Part shown: piece after piece, positions 22,441-33,149 of the stretch
Layout of the letters: each line of letters begins with the position of its first letter
How positions within the stretch are numbered: the first letter of the stretch is position 1
From: Stereocaulon alpinum
Lineage: Eukaryota; Ascomycota; Lecanoromycetes; Lecanorales; Stereocaulaceae
Assembly: GCA_018257865.1 (NCBI GenBank)
Contig: JAEUBA010000159.1
Span: forward strand, 1-40,344
Direction: 5' to 3'
DNA length: 40,344 nt
Made by a program: the position numbers and the translations under genes
The notes under the pieces: model-generated
Told to the model about the DNA's origin: nothing
Seen by the model: the letters and a program-made list of their open reading frames with translations, nothing else
Database searches by the model: none

Positions 22441-23513
22441 CTCAAGCCGGTTTTGGGATGTTCGGATGTCGAGACCCTAACTTGGACCCACACAGCATTT
22501 GCATAAATGTTCACAACTTCACGAGCTTCTTCGGTGGATCTTGCCGATACTTTGTGGATTCGAATATGTGAATGTTAAAACCGGGCTTGGGTAACTTACA
22601 TAGGTAAGAGAAATGACGTTGCGGAATGACTGGTGGCCCTCGTCTGGCCAATTTTAGTGGGGAAGCGCCGATCAAGTCTGAAACGTTGCCAAGATCTGCA
22701 ACACGATCTTTCTCGACGACTTCACTGGCCGATGAGGCTCAAACAACCTTAATCCATCATAACATCTTTCTTCACGTCGGTCGCACAATGCCTGAAACAC
22801 GGCCATTGACTGGAGGATCCGAGCCTTAGCTTGTCACACGGACTAGAAATATTCGCCACCCAGGAGTCGCGTCGCCTGAAATCTTCAAGCTCTGAACACC
22901 CATCGTCCACCAAGTATACCTAATACATGCCCATGAGCTAGGCGCGTTTTGATCCCGAAGCTGCGTGACTACGTTCGGAGGCTTTTGTGCTCCGTTTCAG
23001 ATGGATTGAGTCAGAATGTCGTTTGATCAGTATCGCGAAACCGTGTTGCTATTGGCTGTAAATTGTCACTTGAGCTGCTTGCTGTCGCGTAGCACAATGA
23101 CTCCCTAAACAATGGTTACGCTCCATCGTTGCCTCGCGGTGATCCTTCTGTTTGGGCAATTTTATCTCGGCCATGTCCCTCACTTGCAAATCTTTCCTAT
23201 TGTTTTCCTCTACAATTCTCTTGTTGTTGTGTGAAGGCGACTGGCATTGTCATGCATCATCCTCAACAATAAGCATTTCACAATAACGAGTCTCCTTTGT
23301 TCTACATTCTCTAGCACGTTGATCGTGTCTTACTCAAGTACTACTTGGTTTTCTATTTCTTTCAGCTTCTGTTCCCACCTAATCACCACCGACTACATCA
23401 AGTCTCATCTGCATCAAATACATCTAACGCCTTCAACCAAAGACTACGCAGGCCGTACCTCTCACTTCATCTTCTACGGGTACTCAGCATCTCACATACA
23501 AGCACAGCTCAAC
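22441..23513. other. Intergenic between the MBL-fold gene and the LPMO-like gene
   Basis: These divergent genes share about 1.1 kb. The frame of the right gene is open from 23,247, but that upstream stretch is pyrimidine-rich and of leader type. No other gene was found. Confidence 0.4.
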
Positions 23514-25433
23514 ATGCGACACTCAGCGGCAGTTGCCCTGGTGGCACTCGCCCTCATCATCACTCCATCAACGGCGCACTCATGGGTCGAGCAGATGATG
23601 GTCATCTCATCTAAGGGAAACTTTGTTGGCAACCCAGGCTACGCACGGAACAACACCCTAAGAACAGTGCCAAGCTTCAGCGACCTTCTCATGGTCCACA
23701 TCTTGCCTGGACAAGGGCAGCCCTCGATCGAAGAGAGACAGGCACCAGCAGCATCCGCGGCTTCACCGCCAACCGGCACCAACACGGCCTTCAGTGACAC
23801 GATGAGTATTCTGCCAACAGACCCCATGTGTAAGAAGACTCAGCAGCAAATCGGCTATCAGTCTGACGGCAGCCCAAGACTGAAAGCAGCCCCTGGTGAT
23901 ATGGTCGCCCTTCGCTACCAAGAGAATGGTCATGTCACTCTTCCGCAAAATCAACCTGGCAAGCCAGAGAACCGTGGTATGGTCTATATCTACGGTACTA
24001 CCCAGCCAAGCGCTACGGAAAAATTCCTGGATGTCTTCAAGCAGTGGACCGCGGATGGTACTGGCGGAGACAAGAGAGGTGTGCTTCTTGCAAGCCAGCC
24101 TTTCGATGACGGCCAATGTTATCAAGTCAATGGTGGAAATATATCTACCGCACGTCAAGCAGACTACCCTCACACTGCAAACGAGCTTATGGGTACCAGC
24201 CTGTGGTGTCAGAATGATATAGCTCTTCCATCCAACATTCCAAGTGGCAAACCATATACCCTTTACTGGGTCTGGGACTGGCCAACTGCACCAAAAGTCG
24301 ATCCCAACCTCCCAAACGGTAAAGCCGAGATCTACACGACTTGCATGGACATCGACGTCACCGGAACCAAAGCTAGCAGGGACCTTCAGGAAAGGCAAGC
24401 ACCAGCCGCGTCAGGAGCCAACATGAACATGATGGCTGTTCCGAAGTACATGAAGGAGCTTGCTACGCCTAGTGCACAGCCTGCACAAGCTGCACCGGCA
24501 TCGTCTCTTGCTGCATCTGCTCCAGCTGGTCCAGCTGCTCCAGCTACTAGTGCTCCAGCCTCGCCCGAGTCTGCCGCTAATGCTGTACTGGAAGCTTCGA
24601 ACGCTCAGGCGGCATCAGAGTTCATCTCGTTCTTGGAAACAGCAGTAACTGCAAAAGAACCTGGTGCAACCGCTCTTCTAGGGTCCGGTATGGTCACGGT
24701 CACCGTTTCGGGGCCAGCGTACACCGTTACTGTCACAGAGACTCCATGTGCTGCCTCAGCTGCGATGGCCGGCCAGCAATCTGTTGTGACGAAAAGCTCA
24801 ACGATCAGCTCCACTATGCAGACCGTTTACGCTGCACCGGCTTCAGTCCAACCCGCTGCCCAAGCTCCCCCACAGTCACCAGCTGCTAATCCTTCGGCAA
24901 CTGCTCAAGCGGCATCTCAAGCTTCCCCGGCCCCTGCTGCTGCTGCTAAGTCTTCCGGGGTAGTATTGCCCCCCGCCGTATTAAAATTACAGCCGCCAGT
25001 CACGTCGGGGTCACCTCCGCCTGCATCAGCAGCCGCACCAGCGGCATCAGCAGCATCATCACCAGCTGCTTCACCTGCGTTCCCAGCACCTGCTGCCGGA
25101 GCCCCTCCAATGGCCCCTTCGCCTGCCGCCTCGGCTCAAATCCCTGGTTCTCCGATCGCCCCGACTACCGAAACTCCTCCTGCTGGTGTTCCTTCTGCTC
25201 CCGTTGCTGCTGCAACACCATCACCTGCATCAGCGGCTGCAGGTATCTTCCCGTCAGGAGCTGCGGCACCATCAGGTGGAATGCAATACGCCAGCTCCCT
25301 CAGATTTACTGGCACAGCGAGCGCGGTTTCGGCGGCCCCCACAGGTTCAGCTTCGCCCGCAGCTGCTCCAAAGGGCTGCTCGGCGAAGACGGGTTGCAAG
25401 CTGAGGAAGCGCTCTCTCTTGTTGAGTGGCTAG
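23514..25433 (+). CDS. Secreted LPMO-like protein with long Ala/Pro/Ser tail
   Basis: This is a single exon of 639 residues from the ATG at 23,514. That start was chosen because it gives a clean signal peptide (1-21, ending TPSTA) followed directly by His22-Ser-Trp. A mature N-terminal His, a second His in ENGHVTLPQ (His140) and an aromatic strand (YWVWDWPTAP) recall the copper histidine brace of lytic polysaccharide monooxygenases. The globular part (22-283) matches a conserved fungal secreted family I remember as a DUF; the activity is unproven. Residues 300-639 are an Ala/Pro/Ser-rich tail, probably O-glycosylated, with one ordered island holding TVTVSGPAYTVTVTETPC. It ends in CKLRKRSLLLSG. 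No GPI-type hydrophobic end is seen. ERQAPAAS occurs twice, at 74-81 inside a loop and at 293-300 at the domain border. Confidence 0.82.
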   Translation: MRHSAAVALVALALIITPSTAHSWVEQMMVISSKGNFVGNPGYARNNTLRTVPSFSDLLMVHILPGQGQPSIEERQAPAASAASPPTGTNTAFSDTMSILPTDPMCKKTQQQIGYQSDGSPRLKAAPGDMVALRYQENGHVTLPQNQPGKPENRGMVYIYGTTQPSATEKFLDVFKQWTADGTGGDKRGVLLASQPFDDGQCYQVNGGNISTARQADYPHTANELMGTSLWCQNDIALPSNIPSGKPYTLYWVWDWPTAPKVDPNLPNGKAEIYTTCMDIDVTGTKASRDLQERQAPAASGANMNMMAVPKYMKELATPSAQPAQAAPASSLAASAPAGPAAPATSAPASPESAANAVLEASNAQAASEFISFLETAVTAKEPGATALLGSGMVTVTVSGPAYTVTVTETPCAASAAMAGQQSVVTKSSTISSTMQTVYAAPASVQPAAQAPPQSPAANPSATAQAASQASPAPAAAAKSSGVVLPPAVLKLQPPVTSGSPPPASAAAPAASAASSPAASPAFPAPAAGAPPMAPSPAASAQIPGSPIAPTTETPPAGVPSAPVAAATPSPASAAAGIFPSGAAAPSGGMQYASSLRFTGTASAVSAAPTGSASPAAAPKGCSAKTGCKLRKRSLLLSG

Positions 25434-26258
25434 GCTCGTTTCCACTGAGAGCCCCACCTTCTCACGATGCACTTCTACCTTTGTCCGAAGCTAGGTATAA
25501 TGTCGTACTTCCCTAAAATTCCACGATATATACGAAATCATGCACATAGACCAGGCCTTTTCAAAACAAAAAGAGCCGATTGCGGTACATTCTTTTCTAA
25601 AGGATACCCTTGCATAGCGTCGGCGTTGTAGAGCCTGAGTTATAGCACTTAGCGGCATACATACTAGCAAACAAGAATATCTCTTGCAACACCAATGAAG
25701 TTTCTCTTCGCCAGATGTTGCTTTGCCGATCCAACACTGATGACTATCCTTCACTAGAACTTCTAAGCCGTATGAAGAAGTGTGCTTACCATTAGCACTA
25801 CCCAAGGAGTGATAGTTCTTGTTAATGCCACTTTCGCTAGAGTATATGTGGTCAATACCATTTCCACTAGGTATGTACAGTACGAGCAACTGTTGTCGAT
25901 AGTAGGAGACGATCTCAGATAGCGTCTGCATACGTTATCTAAGGACATAGCACCTTCGCGTACATCGAATAATTAGAGACTTTAGCAAAGAACGCAATTC
26001 TTCTTTACCCACATTGTGATAGTTCAATCTATGCTCGAGGAAATTAGCCTTTACTTGAACATGTCGAGCAGAGTGAAGTGTGTTCCTGACGGGTCTTGCC
26101 CTGAAAGGAAGGACATGCACTAGTAGATCTCGCGTATCTCATCTCATTTCGATCTAGATCGTTTGTACTATTGTCCTTTTGCCATCTAGTTTTGCCGTTG
26201 CTCTATCAAAGCCCGTTCTGTTATTCCGTTGTACTTAATAACTATGATCTGAGATTGT
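25434..26258. other. Intergenic between LPMO-like gene and photolyase
   Basis: A 146-codon minus-strand frame (25,491-25,931) resembles nothing known and has no family signal, so it is not called as a gene. The right half is the photolyase promoter. Confidence 0.4.
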
Positions 26259-28207
26259 ATGAGTCTACGAGTTCCAATTGTCGCAGCTGCGCGGTGTTGT
26301 CCCTCCAACAGACCATTCTTCCTGCCGATCAGAGTGCTCTCCGGCCGTCAGCCTTTCGCACGTGCATACCAAACTTCAACAATCCTTCGAATGGCTTCCC
26401 CAAAAGTGCGTGTGAATGGCACCAAACGCAAAGCCAATGGCGTGTCTTCAGAGATCCCGAAGAAGAAGCCTAAGAGCGATGTGCCAGCCTTCAAAGACTC
26501 GAAGCAAGAGGAGGAATATGGCATCGTCGACCGCCAGTTCTACCCACCCGAGATGACGAACCAGCGGTGCAATCAATACAAGAACAATGAGATCGAACGA
26601 CCCATAGACACTCTTAGCAAAGCGCAGAAGGAGACCCGGTCAGAACGCGAGCAGGTCCAGGTCAAGGACGCCGTTGTGCACTGGTTCAAATGCGATCTAC
26701 GGACTGCAGACAACAAAGCACTGCATCTGGCTTCCGAGAAGGCTAAGAGCAAAGGCGTGCCTCTAATCTGCCTACACATCATTTCGCCTCAAGACTACAA
26801 AGCCCATATGACGAGTGCCGTACGAGTAGACTTTGTACTTAGAACGTTGGAGGTTCTGAAGGAGGACCTGGCGCAATTGGATATACCTCTTTACGTCGAG
26901 ACGGTGGAGAAACGCAAAAAGATTCCCGAACGTATCTTCGAGCTATGCAAGCAGTGGGGTGCCAGTCATCTATATACTAACATCGAATACGAAGTTGATG
27001 AGCTCCGACGAGAGGCTTTGATGACGAGGAAAGGATTGCAAGAAGGCATTGTAGTGGAAGCAGTCCCTGATACCTGTGTGGTAGCACCGGGTGAGCTTTC
27101 AAGTGGGACTGGGAATCAATATTCGGTCTACAGCCCGTGGTTCCGAGCGTGGATAGCATATTTACATACGCATCCCCATCAACTACACCTCTTTGACCCT
27201 CCAACACAGAACCCTGCCGACGCAAGACAGAAGTACAAGCAGATCTTCGACTGCCGAATACCTGAGGCGCCAGAGAACAAGAGACTCACAGATGACGAGA
27301 GGAAGAGATTTCAAAGCATGTGGCCACCGGGCGAGCACGAGGCGCGAGAACGCTTGAGCAAATTCCTCCAGGAGAGGGTGGATGACTACAAGGACAAACG
27401 AAACTTCCCTGCAGCCAACAGCACAGCGATAGTGAGCGTCCACTTCGCCTCTGGCACTCTCAGTGCGCGGTCAGCAATTGCAGCAGCAAGAGATGCAAAT
27501 AGTGTGAAGAAGCTCGATGGAGGGAACAAAGGCATTATAGGCTGGATATCCGAGGTCGCTTGGAGAGACTTCTACAAGCACGTTCTCGCGCATTGGCCAT
27601 ACGTATGGTAAGAACCTGATGCTCCTTGTGCCAGTTCTTGAATATTCAGCTAATTGTCGCTTCCAGCATGAACAAGCCCTTCAAGCCCGAATACACCAAC
27701 ATCGAATGGGAATACAATAACGAGCTTTTCACGAAATGGACCGAAGGCCAAACAGGCTACCCTTTCATCGACGCAGCCATGCGTCAGCTTAACCACACAG
27801 GCTACATGCACAACCGCGCCCGCATGGCTGTCGCCTCCTTCCTAGCTAAAGACCTCCTCATCGACTGGCGCATGGGCGAGCGCTACTTCATGGAACACCT
27901 AATAGACGGCGACTTCGCTAGCAACAATGGCGGATGGGGCTTCAGTGCGTCTACCGGAGTAGATCCGCAGCCATACTTCCGCATCTTCAACCCGATCTTG
28001 CAGAGTGAGAAGTTTGATGAGAACGGGGAGTATATAAGAAAATGGGTGCCGGAGTTGAAGCATGTGCAGGGAAAGGCGATCCACGATCCACATGGCAGGA
28101 GCGCGAAGGGGTTGCAGGGGTATCCGAAGATGTGCGTTGATCATAAGGAGAGTAGGAATCGGGCGTTGGCTAGGTATAAGGAGGGGTTGGGGAGGGACAC
28201 GGCTTGA
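26259..28207 (+). CDS. PHR1: Class I CPD photolyase (cryptochrome/photolyase family)
   Basis: There are two exons, 26,259-27,607 and 27,667-28,207, giving 629 residues. The 59-bp intron (GTAAGA ... TTCCAG) splits a Cys codon in HWPYVCMNKPFKPEY. It repairs UV-made cyclobutane pyrimidine dimers using light, FAD and an antenna pigment. The N-terminal photolyase domain starts at AVVHWFKCDLRTADNKAL. The FAD-binding part shows SGTLSARSAI, WISEVAWRDFYKHV, GYPFIDAAMRQLNHTGYMHN and NNGGWGFSASTGVDPQPYFR, as in class I CPD enzymes. Residues 1-44 are Arg-rich without acids, like a mitochondrial presequence. Met45 (26,391) is followed by basic clusters (KRKANG, PKKKPKSD) fitting a nuclear signal. Two starts may therefore serve mitochondria and nucleus. 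Confidence 0.94.
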
Positions 28208-28810
28208 TAAATCTGGCTATATGATTCTTTGTCTTCGCATCGCTCTGAGATTGAGATACCACTTTATATATAAGCATACTTCCAATCAGCATGGGTGACT
28301 CCGCCACAAATCTTCAAGTATCCGCATGGATTGTATCACATATGATTGTCCCGCCCGTATCTGTGACAGAATTGATAATCTTGAAGATCCTGTCTCTTCA
28401 TAGGCGAGCTGCTGTGCAATGTCATCTGCGGCCTTCAAAATGTTTTCAAATCCCAAGGAGGCAGCGAGAAGTGAAAGGTATGCAGAGCTAGCAAACCTGC
28501 ACGCAGGGCGCGGTTCTTGAATCTGCTCTTTCTATTGGCCGGAATAAGTGTATGCGTGTAGGATTGGGGACAGGAGGTAAAAAGGCATAGCGGAGGAATG
28601 GTCATTAGTGGGTAACAAATGAGCTGAGCTGAGCTTGGAGAATATTGGTTGCTGATTTGGAGGGTGGTTCTAAGCTTCTAGTATGCCATCACCTAACAAG
28701 CCATCCACACCATAAAAAGTCCTCGATCTGCGTATCAATTAGCCCGATTCCTCAATCCTTGTTACGCTCAGCATCTTGCCACTCACGTTCCCCATCTCAC
28801 CATCACTCAC
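28208..28810. other. Intergenic between convergent photolyase and eS21 genes
   Basis: This holds the 3' ends of two convergent genes. No gene or RNA is recognised. Confidence 0.4.
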
Positions 28811-29183
28811 TTATCGCTGGCTACTTCCACTCCAAACATTCTTCAACAGCCCATCCTTCTGACAAAGCCTATTCAAACTGTCATCGCCCTCACCCATCGC
28901 TCGCACGAAGCCGCACAGCGCATACACCTGGTTCTCCCCCGTGTAGCGCCCGTTCTCGTCTACTTTGCCGACGGAGAGTTGGACGGAGGCGTGGTCTTTT
29001 GCTTTTATGATGCGGTTGGTTGCGGAGCATTTGCGGGGGACGTAGCTGTGAGTGGGGAAGGGGGGGTTAGCTGGGTTGCAGTGGGTTGTGGTTAGAGGTA
29101 AGGGAGTTGGGGAGGTGGTGGTGGGTGGGTAAGGATGGGGGGAGAGCGTACAGGTCGACGAGCTCGCCTTTGTCGTTTTCCAT
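28811..29183 (-). CDS. RPS21: 40S ribosomal protein eS21
   Basis: There are two exons on the minus strand, 29,183-29,152 (32 nt) and 29,045-28,811, giving 88 residues. The 106-bp intron starts GTACGC and ends CACAG and splits a Leu codon. The protein matches eS21 from end to end: MENDKGELVDLYVPRKCSA, then TNRIIKAKDHASVQLSV, GRYTGENQVYALCGFVRAMG and DDSLNRLCQKDGLLKNVW. This is a structural part of the small ribosomal subunit, near the decoding-side surface, needed for late 18S rRNA maturation (family knowledge). A very short first exon with a pyrimidine-rich intron is common in fungal ribosomal protein genes. An ORF scan alone would miss it. Confidence 0.95.
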
Positions 29184-29556
29184 GTTGGGCGAGGTAGGGG
29201 AGGAGAGTGGTAGGAGTTTCGCTTTCTTTTGACGCTGTGGTCTTTGGTGGATCAGAGGTTTTGGTGTGCGATCTCGCTTAGCGGCTTGGCGTTCATCAGC
29301 CTTATGGGAGATTGATTGCAGCAGATGGCGAGCGATGTGACTACATTACTTTTGGTATTTATGGGTAAATTTTTTATTGAAGAGAACTTTCTATGTTTTC
29401 TTTGTTATTTTCATCCCTGTGGTCATACGTTGGTTGACATCTAGCTCTTTGATACCACGCAAGCTTTGAGGTATTCACAACTGCCATTCTGTCTCTTGCT
29501 GACCGTCCTAGTCGTCTATTGCACTACCTTTTCTTGGTGATCAAAAGTAACCCCTA
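29184..29556. other. Intergenic, upstream of RPS21
   Basis: This is the promoter of RPS21 and the 3' side of the next minus-strand gene. Nothing else is recognised. Confidence 0.4.
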
Positions 29557-30333
29557 CTAAATCGACTCAACCTTGCCGCAGTGAGACGTCCAGAGCAAGT
29601 CTTTTGGACTCTTTGCTTTCTTCAATCTCCGCCTCACTTTCACTGTACACAACATTCCATCTAAAGAAAACTCAAACCTTGCCCTGCAATCTTTACATGT
29701 TTCCAACCTGCAATGCTCCTCGTGTCTGTCAATAGGGTCCGGTGTTCTCGTCGTCGGATCCAAGAGGGATAAGACTTTCTTGGCAACCTCTGGGTCACTC
29801 AAGGTTCGATGTGGGCACAGTGATACTCTGTAAGGATCAAGAAGGTGTTGGACGCTCTTATAGGAGTCGAAAAGATGCTGGTGATACGTGAGGTCTATCG
29901 TCCACTGCATTTCTAACTCGAGATCTGCCAATAATCCATTAATATGGCCTTTGCCTTCGAGAATGTTGGCGCGACCAGAACTTTCAAATCCGTTTGATGC
30001 TGGTCTACATATCTGAATTGATTTGGCACCCGTAGTCGTGATGCTGTGATAACCTGTGGGTACACCAGATATGGCCTCAATTGTGAATCCGTAACTAGAA
30101 AGCGCGAGGTTGAGGATGCGCTGATATCGTTCGAAAGACATTGTTTCATGAGGGCAGATTGGAACGCAGAGCCCATGTCGTGGGTAGGCTTGTGGTAAAG
30201 TGGCTTTTGTCTCTTCTTTCACATCTTGCTTAGAATAAGGTGGCGGAGAAATGTCGCCAGACTTCGAATTTGAGCTTCTACTGCACTCCCTTGAATCGTG
30301 ACCTTGAGGAACGCTCTTCGAGAAGCCGAACAT
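29557..30333 (-). CDS. Unknown protein with two CPH motifs, paralogue of 34,535-35,449 (copy 1)
   Basis: This is a single exon of 258 residues. I do not recognise the family. Order of features: a disordered N-terminus with a PPPY motif at 30-33; a CPHET motif at 60-64 inside CPHETMSFERYQRILNL; a variable middle; a second CPH at 173-175 (VSLCPHRTLSD); DPID near 199-202; a CxxC pair at Cys213/Cys216; and a Trp and Cys near the end (LLWTSHCG). The same order occurs in the gene at 34,535-35,449. The paired CPH and CxxC motifs could bind zinc; that is inference. There is no signal peptide or membrane segment. The GTG-free, ATG-started frame and the matching paralogue make it a real gene. Confidence 0.75.
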   Translation of the reverse strand: MFGFSKSVPQGHDSRECSRSSNSKSGDISPPPYSKQDVKEETKATLPQAYPRHGLCVPICPHETMSFERYQRILNLALSSYGFTIEAISGVPTGYHSITTTGAKSIQICRPASNGFESSGRANILEGKGHINGLLADLELEMQWTIDLTYHQHLFDSYKSVQHLLDPYRVSLCPHRTLSDPEVAKKVLSLLDPTTRTPDPIDRHEEHCRLETCKDCRARFEFSLDGMLCTVKVRRRLKKAKSPKDLLWTSHCGKVESI

Positions 30334-31782
30334 ATTGAGATTGGTGGAATGTGTTAGGTAGATGGGTAATTGCGGACGAAGATACCTTAAGAACAGGGGA
30401 AAAAAAGTAACCTTTTCAACGCTGGCTTGGCATGCGCATGTTTTCAGCTCAAGCCTTTTCGATTGATATCATTGGCGTCTTTTCCGGTGATTAAAGCGAG
30501 CTGCTAAAGCCACATGGAAAAACATGGGAATGCTGATGCCTCAGGGATCATTTGCTTACCGACTCGTATTAGAGAGGTAGGTACTCGAAGCCAATATAAG
30601 TTTATATGAGTCTACCCCATGAGCCATCTCTACTACGCCTTTTGAAAGTATAGATTTACACAGTCCAATGAGGACCTTACCATAACCATCTTAACGCTTG
30701 CGTACCCTACACTGAGCTAGCCACGACAATTTTCCCATCAACTTTTGGAGCAACTCCGTCGTTTCACACAAGGCAGATGAAGGGCTCTGGACCAAAATCC
30801 AATAGCAGATTATGCTTCTCGGAGTGCATTCAAGCCACGGTTGGAAATCGTCTCAGCTAAAAGCTGCCCTACTGGCGAGCCACAAATAGCTCTAAACTCC
30901 GTGCCATCTCATGCACAAAGCTCGTTACCCAAAACCCCATAACAAATCTCCACTTACATCATTTATAACCCTCTCAATGAGTTCCCTCCTAGCTCAACGA
31001 AGTCCGGTCTTTCAATTCTCATGCTCTTCATGGTCAACAGTATAGCTAGGATTTCGTAAAATTAACACATTTAAAAGTGTTCTGTGACCTGGAGAAAAAG
31101 TTGAAACCTCTACGAAAAGTACTGAGTTTTGGCGTGGAATTAGGGTGACACGAGAACTACTGTAGGCTTCGATGCTTGTACAGTATCTGTAGGTGCTACC
31201 CCAGAACATGGTTCCTGGAGCGGCTCTGAAAACCTCTAATCTCACTATGTGCTAATAGCGTGATGGAGGCTCGCTTGGAGTCCACCGCCCGGAAAAACGC
31301 CAACCATTTGCCCTTACAGTAACATACCTGGGTAATTGCGCCGATGTTGACGCTCAGTTGCTGCCTGATTGCAACGATATAGAACTATATCTTCTGGTCT
31401 TTCACGTGGAGGTCAGCATGTTGTTGATGGGCACTGGATCTGCATGTGATTTAGAATCAGAGTCACTGCCGAAATTCCAGGGGGAGGGTACTGGGGCATG
31501 CATAGGGAACGAGTGGGGAGAGATGGAGAGGTGGTGATGGAAAGGAGATTTAGTATCAAGCTTAAGGGCTTTGTGGATTTTTCATTCTGTGATTTTTGAT
31601 ACTTTCTTCTTCCTTCGCTCCTCGAGCAGCGTTCCATCGCGAGTCCACTATAATCATGAATCTCAAGATCTAATGTGATAAATATCAGGGCAAGCTATAT
31701 TCCCAAAGCTTCCAATTCATTTCGTGACTTCTCATCTACAAGGTTAGTAGTAAGGTCGTTGATTTCATAGCTCTCCTTTCCC
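30334..31782. other. 1.4-kb stretch without recognisable gene
   Basis: This lies between copy 1 of the CPH family and the dead P450. Short frames at 31,012-31,245, 31,413-31,637 and 31,695-31,880 show no family; the last lies opposite the P450 end. It may be promoter plus decayed sequence. Confidence 0.4.
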
Positions 31783-33110
31783 CTATCTAAAAGCCACCTT
31801 GACTCCATTTCGACTCTGTACAGCAAACACGTACTCCTCCACAAACTTAATCTCCGCATCCCTATTCTCAATTCCCTCAAACCTCCTCACAAAAGTCGCT
31901 AATACGAAGCGCATCTGATTCAGCACAATCTGCTGCGCAGGACATATCCTCCCTCCGCCCTGTCATGATATTCGAGTTAGTGTTCCCCTTTCTGGACCTT
32001 CAGAGGAGATTGTGATGGGTTAGAGGGGCAGAAAGATAGCGAAAGTGGGCTTGGAGTCAATATAAGATTTTCTAGAATCCCATGAAAAGTAGCATTCAAA
32101 GACAATGAAAACAGGAAATCACTTACCAAGAAAGGGATACACTCCCACTTCGGTCGCACACTCTTCCACCGTTCGGGCCGGAAGTCTTCAGCTTCATGGC
32201 CCCAGAAATCAGGGTCCCGCTGCATAACGCCGAAGTTCATATCGACCTTCGTGCCGGCTTGGATAAAGATGGGGGAGTCGCCGGTGGGGCCGCCACCGTG
32301 GGAAGGACGGTGTCGTTCACGCACACACGGGCGCCCATCGAGGCTGGAGCAAGGAGTCGGAGACCTATATTGAAGGTGGAACTGATTAGCTATGTACGGT
32401 CTGAGGGGACAGGGGGCATTTGGAGGGTATCGTTCTGATTTGGGCATTGGTGTGGGTCTCTCGACTCTCTCACATTTTCATTCAGCACGCTCCGGACATA
32501 CCTCAGCGATTCCAGGTTCTCGAATGTCAACGGCTGCTCCGGTCCTAATGAAGCCATTTCTTCCTCACGAACCGTGGTCCATACATGGGGATGCCGTGCC
32601 AAGTTGAAGAACAGCCCGCTGAGGCCGATGCCGGTTGCGTCGCGGGAGGGAAAGAAGAGACTGATGAGCTGGTCGCGGAGAAACTTGCGGTCGGTAGTCT
32701 CTTTGACGAGTTCGGAAACTACGGAAAAGGGGGTGGCTTTCGACATCATGGTAATGCTGGTGTTAAGTCCCTCTCCAAGTCCTTCTCCCTCTTTTATTTT
32801 AGCTGTTGCCTTAGCTTTCGCTTGTTCTGTTAATGCTCGATCTACTTATTTGTCGACAAAGCTATGCGCTTGCGCGATAGCCTGCCTCCATTCTGCGTCT
32901 TGGGTCGCGCGACCGTACAGGAAGGATACGCCAGCTAGGGTCATTCTACGATCCACGCCCGTCATGGCTTTGTCAAAGGATGTTAAGAAATTGCTCAGCA
33001 TCTAGCTTTGCGCATTTGGGAAGTAGTGTATTTGCGGATTTGTTGAAAAGGAACTCAGTTGACGGGTCCAAGAACTGCATACTAACATCAACGAGCTCTG
33101 TCAGAAATGT
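31783..33110 (-). pseudogene. Cytochrome P450 (CYP52-like) pseudogene, N-terminus missing
   Basis: Minus-strand segments follow the P450 order: LDPSTEFLFNKSAN near 33,070; AMTGVDRRMTLAGVSFLYG near 32,930; the I-helix region (FLRDQLISLFFPSRDATG) and ARHPHVWTTVREEE; then LRYVRSVLNE, AGTKVDMNFGVMQRDPDF and EDFRPERWKSVRP. The haem site GGGRICPAQQ (Cys ligand kept) lies after a 167-bp intron (31,960-32,126). Breaks: an in-frame TAA after FVDK near 32,850, where CAA would fit; a broken junction after LNEN; and a one-base shift near 32,300. Everything before about 33,110, including the membrane anchor, is missing. CYP52-like enzymes hydroxylate alkanes or fatty acids (family knowledge). The gene is non-functional as read. 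Confidence 0.85.
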
Positions 33111-33149
33111 ATTATACAGACTGGAGGATGAGAGGGATTTATGTCCGGG

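Noticed and set aside
25491..25931. Minus-strand frame of 146 codons
   Set aside because: There is no family resemblance, the composition is odd, and no neighbour or splice evidence supports it.
28645..29010. Plus-strand frame of 121 codons
   Set aside because: It overlaps the second exon of RPS21 on the opposite strand, which is certain.
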